From NCBI GenBank assembly GCA_026874595.1, contig CM049311.1:67092453-67156452 (forward strand): DNA of 64,000 nt, given 5' to 3'. Within the stretch, counting starts at the first letter, position 1, and every line of letters begins with the position of its first letter. The stretch is from Sipunculus nudus (lineage: Eukaryota; Annelida; Sipuncula; Golfingiida; Sipunculidae). The notes beneath the pieces were generated by a model. The model did no database searches. It saw only the letters and a program-made list of their open reading frames with translations, and was not told the DNA's origin. Shown here piece by piece: positions 21,461-33,754 of the stretch. A program made the position numbers and the translations under genes.

Positions 21461-22304
21461 GTTGGGATACAACTAAAATCTAATGTCAGTTTAGGTGACT
21501 GAGAGAAATACAGGCGGATTAAGGAGGGGTACGGGGGGCGGGGATACGCGGGCGCATACTTTTTACCGATATATCAACGCAACCCTAATAGCTTAAACAT
21601 GACATTCTCGCGAAATTCCACTTGTTCGCGTTTAACGTTGAAGATCGTTGAATTTTAGGGGGTCTGCAGCTGTATCACTGGAAGCTTTTCAAATGCTACC
21701 CAATGCAGAATTCTCTAGTGTCAGAGGTATCCGAGTTACTGGCAATAAAAATTCTCATTTGACGGCAAACGTAGTGAGATTTTAAAAAACTTCTCACTAA
21801 AAGCCTGTCAAATGCTACCAAATGCCAGAAAAAACCTCCCTAGCATAAAAAAAGATCGAGTCTGAAAAAAAGCTTTGAAACTATATATGCTTTTCAAATA
21901 TGTAACCATGATAACGGCAGAGTGATTCCACTTGTCCACAGATAGAAAGCCCATGTTTCATTGTGAAGATGCAGAATTAAAAGGTTGTAATATCATTAAT
22001 GGTAACTTGGATATTATACAAAAATTATTTTTCATCCGTTTTGAAATGTTATGCTCTCTTTTGGCCTTGGTCCTATCATTAAATTTGATTCTGTTCTTTT
22101 CCAAAGTTTGAGGACTATGCCTGAAGCATCTTTGAGACAATGGATCGACCAAAAATACTTACATACAGACAGGACGATCAGCCTGGAGTTACATACGGTG
22201 ACCTGGCAACTGTGATAAAACAACACCCACTTGTCAAAAAGATTAATAAATGGATGCACGCCTCCGCTATACAGGGATTATCTTCGCACGTGTTTGCATC
22301 TATT
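21461..22304. other. Unassigned; starts with one unit of the 25-kb G-rich repeat
   Basis: At 21460-21545 is a copy of the GATACAACTAAAATCTA...GGCGGATTAAGGAGGGG unit found in array at 24700-25420. From about 21700 there are two GCTACC.AATGC-type repeats. No coding region recognised. Confidence 0.4.
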
Positions 22305-23700
22305 TCCTCAAAACAAAAACGCACATGTTTCAAAACGCACTGCGAACATAGAAAACCCGGTGCTGAAGTTTATACTTTGATATTGCACAAGCATATTGCA
22401 GATAAATAATGGACACCGTCACTTCGTGGTGCTTGGCGCTCTACTGTGACCTGAACAGATGACCAGGCCACACAGCGGGGCGCATGAGGCTTGGACCTTA
22501 TCTGCATACAATTATTTTCTGGCCCATATTTCAAGGTTCATTCGTGTATAAGTAACCGTGCATTCGTGAATATTCTAATCCGAGGACTATGCTGGATGCA
22601 CACCAAAATATGATCGATTCTTCCTTGGCCTGTTCCATGCATGTCGTGAAAATTTCATAAGATTCCGTGTATGATAGCGTGAGTTATGTTGTGAACAAAC
22701 ACACACACATACGGAGAAGGATGAACGCATAACCTCCTGACGGCGGACTGTAGTTAGAGGAATCAAATACTTTGACTCAAGGGTCTGAGACTCTGACATA
22801 TACTCAGAGGTATGCATGGACTCAAGAAATCAGGCCTAGTCATATACGAGTTCAATAGTTCCCACACCTAAAGCTGTGGAAAACACATGCACTATGAAGA
22901 TTTAGGTATTGACTTTACCCAGATAACGAGACAGGTAAAAAAAGAAGACACGGTTCAGGCATGCTTTATACATAAGCCATAACCTCTGGCCTTTGTCCTA
23001 TATTACACCAATGTGACTTTGGGACTGAAGCGGAGATGAGATAGAAGATCAAACACCCGTTTCTCAGTCTGCATGCATACACGAAAACTTTAACGGCCAG
23101 GTAAGTTGTTTAAAAACACCACTGGCTAATAATATGCACAGATATCAGTAATCATTAATCCATGCTGACTTACTGCATATTTGAAAGTTTATCTTTTTAT
23201 AATACCAAAAGGTGGAGGGTGGCTGTTATATTAATTTGACAGATTTCTAACATGAGCCCTCATTTACCGCTAAAATCCTGTCACACCGACCACTAAGTCT
23301 TCCTTAGTTATGTGTTTTGTCCAAACGGATGTATAACGTAAACATGTGTGCCTGTCGTTAATTAACCACTTGTATTCGTGGTTGGTTCTGTGTGAATAAT
23401 AATAGGGCTGGGTATCACCGTCAAATTTGTAATGCGATATATTCCGGTATAAGTGGGTGCGTATCGCGAAACATATTGCGATATTTTCATTGTACATGTA
23501 TTAAATTTATTATTAATCAGTGTGTTTTCTGTATTTTATATTACAAATGTATATGTGTGTATTTGTGTGTAATAAGGCTGTGCGATATTACCGATAAATC
23601 GGTATATCGCGATACGGTGATTCGCATATTTCGTATCGCGATACAGTTTTCAAATATCGATATTTTTCGATATTTCGATAAACATGCATTAAACTAAAGG
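22305..23700 (+). repeat. Dispersed repeat R1, copy 3
   Basis: Aligns with 13480-14490 and continues through the site that is interrupted there. The right part (23400-23660) holds ATATCGCGATAC-rich palindromic sequence: GGGCTGGGTATC near 23404, GGTATATCGCGATACGG near 23601 and TATCGCGATACAG near 23634. Noncoding; short frames (22587-22817, 23270-23497, 23392-23697) are not conserved with copy 2. Confidence 0.78.
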
Positions 23701-23701
23701 T

Positions 23702-23965
23702 TTCTTACATGTTTGTTACTCGGTATTATTCCGATGTTACCCGAGTTTATTGCGATGTTACCCTGTGTTATTGCCATGTTTAACGGTGTTAATCCGATGT
23801 TTAGGGGTATTATTTCAATGTTACCCGATTTTATTGCGATCTTACTCGGTTTTATTTCGATGTTACCCGGTGTTATTTGGATATTATTCAGTGTTTTTCC
23901 GATGTTACCCGGTGTTATTTTGATGTTAAACAGTTTTGTTCCAATATTTGCCAGTAATAATGTTT
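23702..23965 (+). repeat. 21-bp minisatellite, array 1
   Basis: About 12 units of a GTTACCCGGTGTTATTTCGAT-like 21-mer. Because 21 is divisible by 3 and the unit has no stop in one frame, it leaves a 116-codon open frame (23713-24063) reading a degenerate 7-residue repeat such as MLPGVIS. The frame is a by-product of the repeat, not evidence of a gene. Array 2 at 30181 has the same unit. Confidence 0.85.
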
Positions 23966-24069
23966 CCTGGGAGCTTGTTGAGGAGCATGATCAAACTTGC
24001 GGAATCAGGGCCGTACAATCTTGGGGACATCGGTACTCTTCGGGGGAACACAAATGGGTTTGAGTGGAC

Positions 24070-24480
24070 CCCATGTGGTAGAACAGGATACAGACAAATT
24101 TATCTATCACTTTAATTTAAACTGACGAATAAATATGCCGTAACACGTCAAACATCGGCTCGGTTTAGACAAGCTTTGTATGATAATGACGACCTTTGAC
24201 ATTTGTCCCATATTACACAACAATGAAATCAATTGACCTTAAAACTGGTTATCAGTCTGCATGCACGATCACTGTACGCTCCCGAGGTACAGGAAAAACT
24301 AACGCTTCTAAACAATAGATCAAGATAAAGCGCTGTGTCAAGAGCGTTATTGTGACACTGTGTCAGGTAAACTGTATAAACATTAACCAGGTGATACTGT
24401 GGAAAACAGCTGATATAAGGATCAATTAATTCATGAATTTACTGCATATTATAAAGCTTTAAAATCATGGATTTTTTTCT
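24070..24480 (+). repeat. Dispersed repeat R1, copy 4 (partial)
   Basis: Shares GACGACCTTTG, CAGTCTGCATGCA, CCAGGT and TTTACTGCATATT with the second half of copies 1-3. About 400 bp, more diverged. Confidence 0.55.
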
Positions 24481-24699
24481 GCACTTTTCGCAATTTTATT
24501 TCAGAAAAATTAACTAACCTGCAATAATTTCATCAATTCAGATTGCGTATATTGTTTTCTTAACTGTCTTTATAGAAGATCAATTGAACGTGTGACATAA
24601 ACAGTAGTCATGGCAGGGAACTTCCCTCACCCTCTATATATAATAGATATAGTTTATTTACAATGACATTTACCGCCTTTAAAATACAAAAAGAAAGAT

Positions 24700-25420
24700 T
24701 TTAACCTAAAAGACCTGATGAAATACAACATATATATATATATCAGCCCTTTTGTTAGATACTTTATTTAAATCAATCATGTTGAAACACAACTTAAATC
24801 TATTGTCAATTCAGGTAACTGTGTGAAATACAGGTGGATAAAGAGGAGGACACGGGAAGTGGGGGGGGGGGGTTCCTTTCTTGTTCAAATACAACTTAAT
24901 CTATTGTAAGTTGAGGTAACGGGGAGAAATAGAGGAGGATTTAGGAGGGGTTAGGGGGCGGGGGATGGGCGCCTCCATTTTTACTCTTATAGATCACGTT
25001 GAAATACAACTAAAATCTATTGTTAGTTGAGGTAACTTAGAGAAATACAGGCGGATTTAGGAGGAGGCACGGGGGATGGGGATGGGGGCGCATACTTTTT
25101 TTTTATCTAAAACATCTTGTTGAAATACAACTAAAATCTATTGTTAGTTGAGGTAACTGAGAGAAGAATTGGGGTAGGACAGGGGGGGGGCTCCTCTTTT
25201 TACTAAAAGATCTTGTTGAAATACAACCTTAATAGTGAGTTAACCCAAAGAAATTATAGGACAATTTAGGAGGGGGGGGGGGGTGCTCCTTATTTTGACC
25301 TAAAAGATCCTGTTGAAATTCAACTGAAATCTATTTTTAGATTAGGTAACTAAGTGAAAAAAAACAGGCGGATTTAGGGGGGACGGGGGTGGGGTGTTAG
25401 CGCCTCGTTTTTCGACCTTA
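24700..25420 (+). repeat. G-rich degenerate tandem repeat, ~95-125-bp units
   Basis: Six units begin with GTTGAAATACAACTAAAATC-like sequence (about 24778, 24883, 25008, 25122, 25214, 25311). They run through GTTGAGGTAACTGAGAG and end in a G run, for example a 12-G run near 24870 and an 11-G run near 25270. An isolated unit lies at 21460. The G tracts could form G-quadruplexes. Confidence 0.8.
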
Positions 25421-26149
25421 AAGATAAACCTTAAAGTTACGGTGAAAAAACCAACACTTCGCGAAATATCATAACAAGCATTTATCCTACCTGTTTTTAA
25501 TTTGTGTGCAGTTGTAATCCTTGATTTATGCAGTATTAAATTAAAAGTGTTCGTTCCCGTCACAGATTAAATAAACATGTAACTTTTATTTACTCATACG
25601 TTTAGGAATATCAGTTTATAATTGAATTTCATCAGCCACTCTTATTAAGGCCATAAATCATATCATCATTGACACTAGTACTAATTGTTATATTAGGGTA
25701 ATAACTTTGTTTTACTTTCATTTTAATAGATGTATATTTTGTTTTAAATACATATGTATCATGATAAGCGGGAATGGTTCATTTTTTGGCTAATTTTTTA
25801 TGCCTTATGTATAGGCCGATCATTTGAAGTAACGGGAGACACCTATTTACAAATATGTGCAGTTCAAAAATGTTTTTCAAAATACCCTGCAATGCATGCT
25901 AAATGCCGATAAAACTGCGCCAGATTTAGTTTTGCAATATGAGCCCCTCTAACCTTACCTTTACCTAAGTCCACTCGTAATTATTACATAAATTTATATA
26001 TACTTATTTCCACCGTGCGAGAATAATTAGTATTCAAAAAGGATCATACCAATACTGTTTTTGTCAAAGCTTGGCAACCACAACAGGAATAATCGATATC
26101 CGGAGATGTCAAAGTACATGTATTTCGTTCAATTATCACCGCTGGTGTT
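25421..26149. other. Unassigned AT-rich sequence
   Basis: No gene or repeat with clear ends recognised. Confidence 0.4.
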
Positions 26150-27369
26150 GTTTCGTTTACAGTGTGACAGGTGGCGCCTCTTGTCGGAGGTTGCCTACTT
26201 TACTGCTCAGATTCACATTTTCGGAATCAAGGCAACATGACCTATAATTCGGCTTTTATATACCTTAAAATGCTTCTATATCCCCAAATTATTAACAATT
26301 CATAAACTATGAAAAAAGTGTTAATGTTCAACAAGCAATTACAACAAGACGAAGCCGTGAGACAGTCGACAGGAGCACCCCGCAAGCAATTATAACATAT
26401 TTTCAAATGAGTAGAGCAAATGACTCAAAGCCGGGAGGTCGTTAGTTCCACTCTCAGCCGAGCCGGTGAGATTTTTCCGGTCGGCTCCCGCCCTTTGTGA
26501 GCGCTTTTAAGGCTTAATCACTCACAAACGAGTACGCCTCGGGGGGGGGGGGGGGGGGGTTCCTGGGTGATATGAACCAGTAAAGGGGAAGATTTAACAT
26601 CCATGACCCGCAGGTGCGGTAGACACCGGGCCTCGGCGACACAAGGATACAGATATAGTATAATAGGAAGCGAGTGCAAAATCTCCCTGTCACGTAGACC
26701 CAAACCGATTTGGAATTTTGCAGATGTACATACTTAGATTATGAATCAGATATGAGAGCTTAAACAATGAAGACGGTTTGCTCCACCAAAAAAAATTAAA
26801 AGCGTCCGTTGTGGGGACGAAAACCCTGCGCGGGAGATAGTGATATGCAATTTTATTTTAACCTGTGTTATTCCATACACACACAGAATCGAGTGAAAAT
26901 AGAAATATAAAATAAAGTATAAAAACAAATAAAACATAACATATATGCAACATTACGTTCACTTTTCAATACAGAAAGAACGACATGTAAGCAGAACTTA
27001 TCAAATAACACCTCCTTTGTTTGCAAATTGACCAAATTATATGCATTTGCACAATATTCGTTTGGTCTCGCTCAACTATACATTATATGAAGACGCTTTC
27101 AACTGTACCACAAAAAGCTGATGCAGGGAGTAAATTAGACCTCTTTACTTTATATGGCTGGGTATCGGTCAGCCTTTTCACTTACAATACGTATTGCAAT
27201 GCACTTAAAACGATACCAGATACGTAATGACGATATACTGTAATCCACTTTTCGGGGAAGCGGATACTAGGATTCCAGGGCCCTGGACTCTTTGACTTGT
27301 ACTCGGACTCGGGGGGGGGGGGGGGGGGGCATGCATATGGACTCGAGAACTCAGGCGGAGTCATATATG
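26150..27369 (+). repeat. Dispersed repeat R1, copy 5
   Basis: Aligns with about 690-1340: GGTGGCGCCTCTTG, TTAATGTTCAACAAGCAATTA, ACAATATTCGTT, GGGTATCGGTCAGCC and GACGATATACTGTA. It extends to ACTCAGGCGGAGTCATATA, also present in copies 2 and 3. Two G runs (about 26539-26560 and 27311-27330) lie within it. A tRNA-like AGTAGAGCAAATGACTC / GGTCGTTAGTTCCACTC stretch (26407-26455) may be a decayed SINE. Confidence 0.7.
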
Positions 27370-27925
27370 AAGATTTCTGCTATGTGCAAGTTACTGGGCC
27401 AGCTACAGAGAGTGCAGAATGCAGCTGCTAGGCTTGTATCTGGTGCCAAGAAGCGCGACCACATTACACCAATACCTAAAGAACTCCATAGGCTCCCTGT
27501 GCGACTGCGCATTGATTAAAAAAAAATATTATTAGTATTCAAAGCCATAAATGGTCAATCGCCTATTTATATTAGGAACCTCTTAACTTTTTATGTTCCA
27601 GTCAGGCATCTAAGGTCATCTGACCAAGGGCTTTTTAGTGATTCCTAAAGCACGAATTGAGATGTGTCGTTCGAGAGCTTCCTCAGCTGTGGCACCAAGG
27701 TTGTGAAATGAACTTCCGCACTCAATCAGAGCTTCACCATCTTTAGCTTCTTTTAAAAGAATTCTTAAAACTTACCTTTTTATATTAGCTTTTGGTAGTT
27801 CTAAGAAATTTAGATTTTCTTTTAGGAATCTTTGCTTTAGTGGGAATTTACATTTTATGTTTGAGTAAAACTGTGCTTTGTGTCATGTAAAGCGCTTTTG
27901 ATAACTAATTTGTTAAATATATTAA
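27370..27925 (+). pseudogene. LINE (CR1/Jockey-like) reverse-transcriptase C-terminus and tail
   Basis: The frame from about 27391 reads LQRVQNAAARLVSGAKKRDH, then LHRLPVRLRID, and after a stop IYIRNLL.F and VRHLRSSDQGLF. This is the conserved C-terminal end of CR1/L2/Jockey-group RT ORFs. Frameshifts and stops follow. The tail CATGTAAAGCGCTTTTGATAA near 27886 is a 3' UTR style I recognise from such elements. It is 5'-truncated and inserted in R1 copy 5. The exact clade is not settled. Confidence 0.78.
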
Positions 27926-30180
27926 TAATATATCAATAATGATAAAGATCATTTACCAGTCTCAATCTTCCCTGTACATTTAATTATACACAGACATTTA
28001 CTCAGATATATATATATATTCAGACCACTATCTTGCACATGCAGCTTCCGTTCTGATTTGATATTTAATATTTCTCCATAAGTTGCACCTGTTTCTTTTG
28101 TGCTGCAAGGTCCCCCACGCCTGTGACGCTTTTTCAGTAGGCGCCTCGGGGATTTTCACTGGCCTGTTAGGACCGTGGCCAGAGCGCATGTCCTGCCCAA
28201 AAGGCATTTCCGTGCAATACGCTCTCACGCGGGTCCCCTATAATCCCCATTGATCTCCCATATCCATTATAACGCCTCTAAAGGTATTTACTTTCTCAAA
28301 AGGAAGTAAAGGATTTTAATCCAAAGACCATATGACTCCGCTTTTAGTGCGAGCGCCTTTCAGTTTTGCCAACACTGGGCACCGTTTGAAAATCTGTTAT
28401 GGGTTACATGTTGATTTTTATACATTCACAAATATCTTTCCATGATAACCCTCTTTTCAAAAGTTCGGCCAAGTCATGTGTTTTATGAAGTTTTTCTTCA
28501 AAAAGAAGCCCCATAACTTAATTATCATTCGGGTTGGGTGGGGTGGGGTCGGGGGGTTCACATATATTTGATAAGATCCGTTGTCTGTAGGGACGGCATT
28601 ACATAACAAATATCACCAGTACATCTTTAAATTGATAACAAACTAGAATGTGTAGTCAGGACGTACAGACCTCCATCAGAATCTCCTTTAACACCAGTCA
28701 TGTGTTTACGTGTATGCGTTTCATGTGTGAACACTGTCATGCTTCAGTAACACGAGTTCACCTTGCGAGTGGCAGAACAAATAAATACGAATGGGTTGCT
28801 TACACACGGGGACAAAGGAATGGTCCTTTGCCATAATGGTTTATAAGAAGTTATATATTGTGGTGATTCTTATAACCTCCAAAATGAAGTGGACTATTGA
28901 TATTGTTATGGAGTGGTAACTTTAAATATTGGTAATTAAACTTAAACTTAAAATTCCTGAAGTGACAAACATTAAGATCAGTGTCAGACATTGATGAGGA
29001 CTGATATTCAGACAGAGCCAAAAATATTAATGGTTCATCAGACAACCAAGTATCTAATGGTAATTCAGTATGTTTGTAGAGCCTCAATGCACTCTAATAA
29101 ATTAGCTCTTAATTGGTTTTTATAATTGGATCGTCATATCATGTTTATATGAGTTTGGAAATAGCACTGCAGCTCAGTCTATAACTAGATGTATGTTGGG
29201 GCAGACTTGGGATTTTCCAGAATACTTTCAGCCAATAGAATCAGGTGAATTTTTAAAGTTCAGTTACAATTCTGATGTAATTGTGACCTACTTTGGGTCA
29301 TCCAATAAGGTTTAGCTTTTATGATGAAATGTAGAAATATGGATATGTATGTCTCATATGTCACATGACAGCTTTGTAACAAAACTATCTGTAGTGCGCG
29401 CTTTGAGGAGAGACTGGGCTGTTTTCTCAGATCCCAGATCGCTTGCTGTTGAATAAAGGCTTCTATCATCAAACTGGTCTTGGAACATTGTCAGCAACAT
29501 GCATCAGTAACTGTAGGTGATACAAGTAGGAAACTCCCCATCCCACCATTTTGTCTTTATCCAAAAGAATAGTACCTTAAAAGTATTCCTTTGTGGGATT
29601 GTGATAAAGGCACTTAAGAAAAAAAAATATATTATGGTGATTCCGACTACCTCCAAAAATGTAATGGGTTACGGATTCAGTTTTACTCAACGCCTCTACA
29701 AATTTTCAGCAAAATCTGTATAATACATTTTGCGTTAATTTGCTGAAAGACAATGCAACGAAAGAAGGGTGAAGTGGTTTCTTTGCTAAATGCTTTCATC
29801 GAAATATATCAACTTGCTTTCTTGTTATCTGGGAGAGTCTTCAATTTTGCATCAGACCTGCTAATTCCATGACAATTTACAGTACTGAAACCAAAAATTT
29901 AATACTATTGGAATATATTTTTCTGATCCTATCTTTTTTTTCACATTAGCAGCTATACATTTAGCGTACAAGAGACCTCAACGACACGTGTGTATACAAA
30001 TAACGCACGATCCCCTTCTTTATACATACCTCTTTTATCCGCCAAACTCGCTATCCGCCATTCCCGGAAATCTGGTTTGCTTTCATGTCTGATAATTAAT
30101 TAATGGTCAATAAGGGACCTCAACCCATCCCAGCTCTCCAGCATGGAGGAAAATAATGATAAATAAATCAATCAATAATT
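27926..30180. other. Unassigned sequence
   Basis: No supported gene. 28640-28836 (+) and 28851-29087 (-) are short open frames without known motifs. A weakly similar pair (ATATTGTGGTGATTC near 28855, ATATTATGGTGATTCC near 29628) may mark an old repeat. A G-rich GGGTGGGGTGGGG stretch lies near 28535. Confidence 0.4.
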
Positions 30181-30830
30181 GTGTGTTATTCCGATATTAA
30201 TTTCTCTGATTCTGATGTAAATTGGTGTTATTTCCGATGTAACCCGGCGTTATTGCGATGTTACAGGGTGTTATTCCGATGGAACCATGTGTTATTGCGA
30301 TGTTATCGGGGGTGTTATTCCAATGTAACCCGGCGTTATTGCGATGTTACCGGGTGTTATTTCGATGGTTCCCTGTGTTTTTGCGATGTTATCGGGTGTT
30401 ATTCCGATGTAACCCGGCCTTATTACGATGTTACCGGGTGTTATTTCGATGTTTTCCGGTGTTATTGTTATACCGATGTAACCCGGCGTTATTGCGATTT
30501 TATAGGGTGTTATTTCGATGCTTCCCGGTGTTATTGCGATGTTACCGGGTGTTATTCCGTTGTAGCCCGGCGTTATTGCGATGTTACCGGGTGTTATTTC
30601 GATGTTTCCCGGTGTGATTGCAATGTTACCGGGTGTTATTCTGATAAAAACCGGCGTTAATGCGAAGTTACCACGTGTTATTCCAATGTAACCCGGTGTT
30701 TTTGCGATGTAACCTTTTGTTATTTCAATGTTAGCCGTCGATTATATTGCGATGTCACCGGGTGTTATTTCGAAGTTACCCTGTGTTATATCAATGTTAC
30801 CTGGTGTTATTCCTATGTTTGCCGGTAACG
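30181..30830 (+). repeat. 21-bp minisatellite, array 2
   Basis: About 30 units of GTTACCGGGTGTTATTTCGAT-like sequence. In the central part a 42-bp higher-order pattern (ATTGCGATGTTACC alternating with ATTCCGATGTAACCC or ATTTCGATGTTTCCC) is visible. Two overlapping open frames (30181-30660, 30258-30617) arise from the 3-divisible period and encode repetitive Cys/Tyr/Asp- or Leu/Arg-rich strings. I do not regard them as genes. Confidence 0.85.
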
Positions 30831-31429
30831 TGAGGGACGTGGGGCTGACAGATCTGTTTCTTTGGTGCGGTGTCTTTTTCTAACTATAGTTTTTTTTTAT
30901 TTAAAGGTATATATTTAGTATAGCACACATGTATATGTTGTGTAATAACTACTTGTATCCGATTGGTGTTTCTGTGTGATATTTATGTTGTGCTTGTATG
31001 TCTAAAATTATCATCTCAGAGCCTCAACCAAATACAGTATAAATTTGGTAAATCTATAAAAACCTGAAATATATATCATATATATCCGCCAACCTCGCCA
31101 AACAAATGAAAAAGTCCCGATTTCCTTACTACTAATTTACCTTGTTCATTTGCCAACCTCGTTATCCGCCATCCGCCAGGTGCTTTTTTTTTTTACCCCA
31201 ATGTGCCACATTCGAATTTTGTATTTCGAATATTAACAAGGGTTAAGATGTGCCACAAAGTAGTATTCTTTAATTCCGTTAGTTAGTTCATGTCAGGTAT
31301 GAGTCCTACTTATATTTTCTTGTTCGACCCCTACTCTAAGTTTGGCGTGGCTATGTAAGATTTTGTCATGACAAAACTAGAAGTAGTTTAATCAGAAGTA
31401 GCCGAAGGCGTTATTTAGTATTATGTCAA
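30831..31429. other. Unassigned AT-rich sequence
   Basis: Nothing recognised apart from CGCCAACCTCGC-like words repeated near 31088 and 31155 and also seen at 30048. Confidence 0.4.
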
Positions 31430-31560
31430 CCCCGGGGCTGAATCAGGATTTGTGCTGGAGAGATCCCGATCGGGGTAGGGACTGGTCAGAATCCCGATCA
31501 GGGTTTGGTCCAGCCAAACCCACATCGGGCTCTTGTCGAGACCTAACTTAAGCCCAAAAT
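31430..31560. repeat. CCCGATCGGG repeat, inverted copy
   Basis: Contains ATCCCGATCGGGGT, ATCCCGATCAGGG and a final CTTAAGCCCAAAATTA, which is the reverse-complement layout of the start of the 3960-4150 copy. Confidence 0.65.
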
Positions 31561-31707
31561 TATCCCCTGTGGATCCACCACAGATCCACCGTGTTTGATC
31601 AACAGATATGAAGTTATATTATTTTCTTTTTTTTTTCTTTATTATTAAAGCATCAATCCCCGGCTACTTACGTAAATATAACATAGCGTGTATTGTGAAT
31701 CATCCAA

Positions 31708-31818
31708 GTCGGACCCGTCTAAATGGGACCCGTCCAACTAAGACCCGTCAAACTGGGACCCGTCGAAATGGGATCGTCCAACTGAGACCCCATCCAACTG
31801 GCGCCCGTCCAACTGACA
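31708..31818 (+). repeat. ~15-bp minisatellite, about seven units
   Basis: Units resemble GGGACCCGTCCAACT with lengths of 13-17 bp. Part of an open frame at 31608-31826 reads it as TR.TG-like pentapeptides, an artefact of the period. Confidence 0.8.
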
Positions 31819-32211
31819 CGTATTAATATTTGTGTATAGTTGCATGTATGACTTTGCAGCCATTCCACAATTATATTTGTTTAGTAAATATTTAATGCAA
31901 AACTGAAGTAAAAGACTGGCACAGGGGCGTCGTGCGCATACATGCAATTTCTAATTACACAGTCTGATCAAACATGTGAGCTCGACATTAAATCATATAT
32001 CATAATGTAATAGTTAGGCGTTTGTTTAATTGAATTGTGCGTCCCCTTTCATGGGGGCGAGGAGACATAGTGTTTGGTCGTCCCCGTTCTCCTGTGAACG
32101 CAATAATTTTTTAATCACTCAATATTTTAAATTTCAATTGTGTCTATTAAAATCTCGGGCGAGTTCGAAAACGGGTGACCTGGACCTAAGTCTTCAAGGT
32201 AAAATAAGTCG

Positions 32212-32212
<1 letters not shown>

Positions 32213-32273
<61 letters not shown>

Positions 32274-32400
32274 TGAACACTAAATGTTCAAGATAAGGGG
32301 ATAGAGGGTATATGTCCCAACTTTTTGGCAAGAGGGGGATGGTCAATGTTATCATCCCCCCACTATTCTGAGAATAATTCTGGTATTTATATATTGCAAA

Positions 32401-32471
<71 letters not shown>
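32213..32471. repeat. Two (TA)n tracts
   Basis: Pure TA at 32213-32270 and 32403-32471 (the second has one CA interruption). They are separated by 130 bp of unassigned sequence. Confidence 0.95.
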
Positions 32472-32472
<1 letters not shown>

Positions 32473-32584
32473 CATTTGAAATAAATGGCGAATGAAAGAG
32501 GTTAGACTGTATGCTAAACTTGATGAATAAAATTAACATGATGTTGGTAAGTAGAAAAGTCATCTTCTTTGTTATTTAGGTTGG

Positions 32585-32640
32585 AGACCAGTTCCCGATC
32601 GGGATATGGTCCAGCCTAAATCCCGATCGAGATTGGGTAT
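32585..32640. repeat. CCCGATCGGG repeat, short copy
   Basis: TTCCCGATCGGGATATGG followed by CCAGCC and ATCCCGATCGAGAT. Same vocabulary as 3960-4150 and 31430-31560. Confidence 0.6.
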
Positions 32641-32871
32641 GGACATCAAAAAGTGGGGAAATCAAAATTAGAAAAGGGTACTCAATATCGTCATGAATCA
32701 TTTTTGTCACCAGGTCATGTCATTAACATGCTATTGACAACTGCAAACTAAAAATTAAGAGGCTTCTATAATATTTAACCAAATTTATACCAGAACACAG
32801 TGTTGTTACACATTTACTCTGTTCTGTATCGTAGGTAATGGTTAAATCATCTACAAGCCAAGTGTTTTAAA

Positions 32872-33702
32872 AAAAAGTAATCGATTACAATTACAAATGC
32901 CTTTTGAAGTAATTGGAATAACTTTTGCAATTACTTTTGTGCTTTCAGGGGATTTACATTGTGATAGTGACAAAAAACAACTTGGTATTACATTGTTTAT
33001 TTTAAATAAACACATATATCAAAATCTGATAACAAAAAAGCATCACACAGTGGTGAATGCACTCTATACAATTTGAGCATGGGTCTTTCCAAAATCATTA
33101 CACATAATCACATTGTTTGATATTTGTTTGGTGTACACGGTTCTCTGCTCATGCTGACTCCTGGATGTTTAGTCTGAAAAGAATGTGAACATACTCATCA
33201 GGGTTGGGTTTGGTTCAATCTTTTAATGTAGACATTACTTTTAGTTTTATTTTATTATATGGCTATTGCTATTACTAATTTACTATTGCCACAGTTTCTC
33301 ATTTATTACTTTTAAGTGAGATTACTTTGTTACTTAACTTAATACCAAACTAAATTTTAATAAGACTTTTTTAATTTACATAATTATTACAAAAAATGTT
33401 ACATATTAATACTATCTGTCAAATAGTGGTGCAAGGTATTGTCAAGTTATTAAAATTAAGCATTAATTATCAAACAATTAAATTGTCAACTAAATCAACA
33501 ACCTTCCCATAAATATGACTGTTTTTATGACTTTTATGTAAATATGATTCTCTATTCTCATCACTGTCTAGAATGAATTCGAGCAAAATAATCTATTGTT
33601 AAAGGTTAAGTAGTTATATTGAGTGTTGTGAAAAAATCCATCAAAGCCTGGATAATTAATACTATACAAACACAAGTCTCCTGACAAAAACAAATTATAT
33701 GT

Positions 33703-33754
<52 letters not shown>

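Noticed and set aside
23713-24063. 116-codon frame reading MLPGVI-like heptads, superficially like a membrane protein
   Set aside because: Same 21-bp minisatellite artefact; the C-terminal non-repeat part has no homology I recognise.
30181-30660. 159- and 119-codon open frames with Cys/Tyr/Asp- or Leu/Arg-rich repeats
   Set aside because: They are forced open by a 21-bp minisatellite whose length is a multiple of three; no start context or domain.
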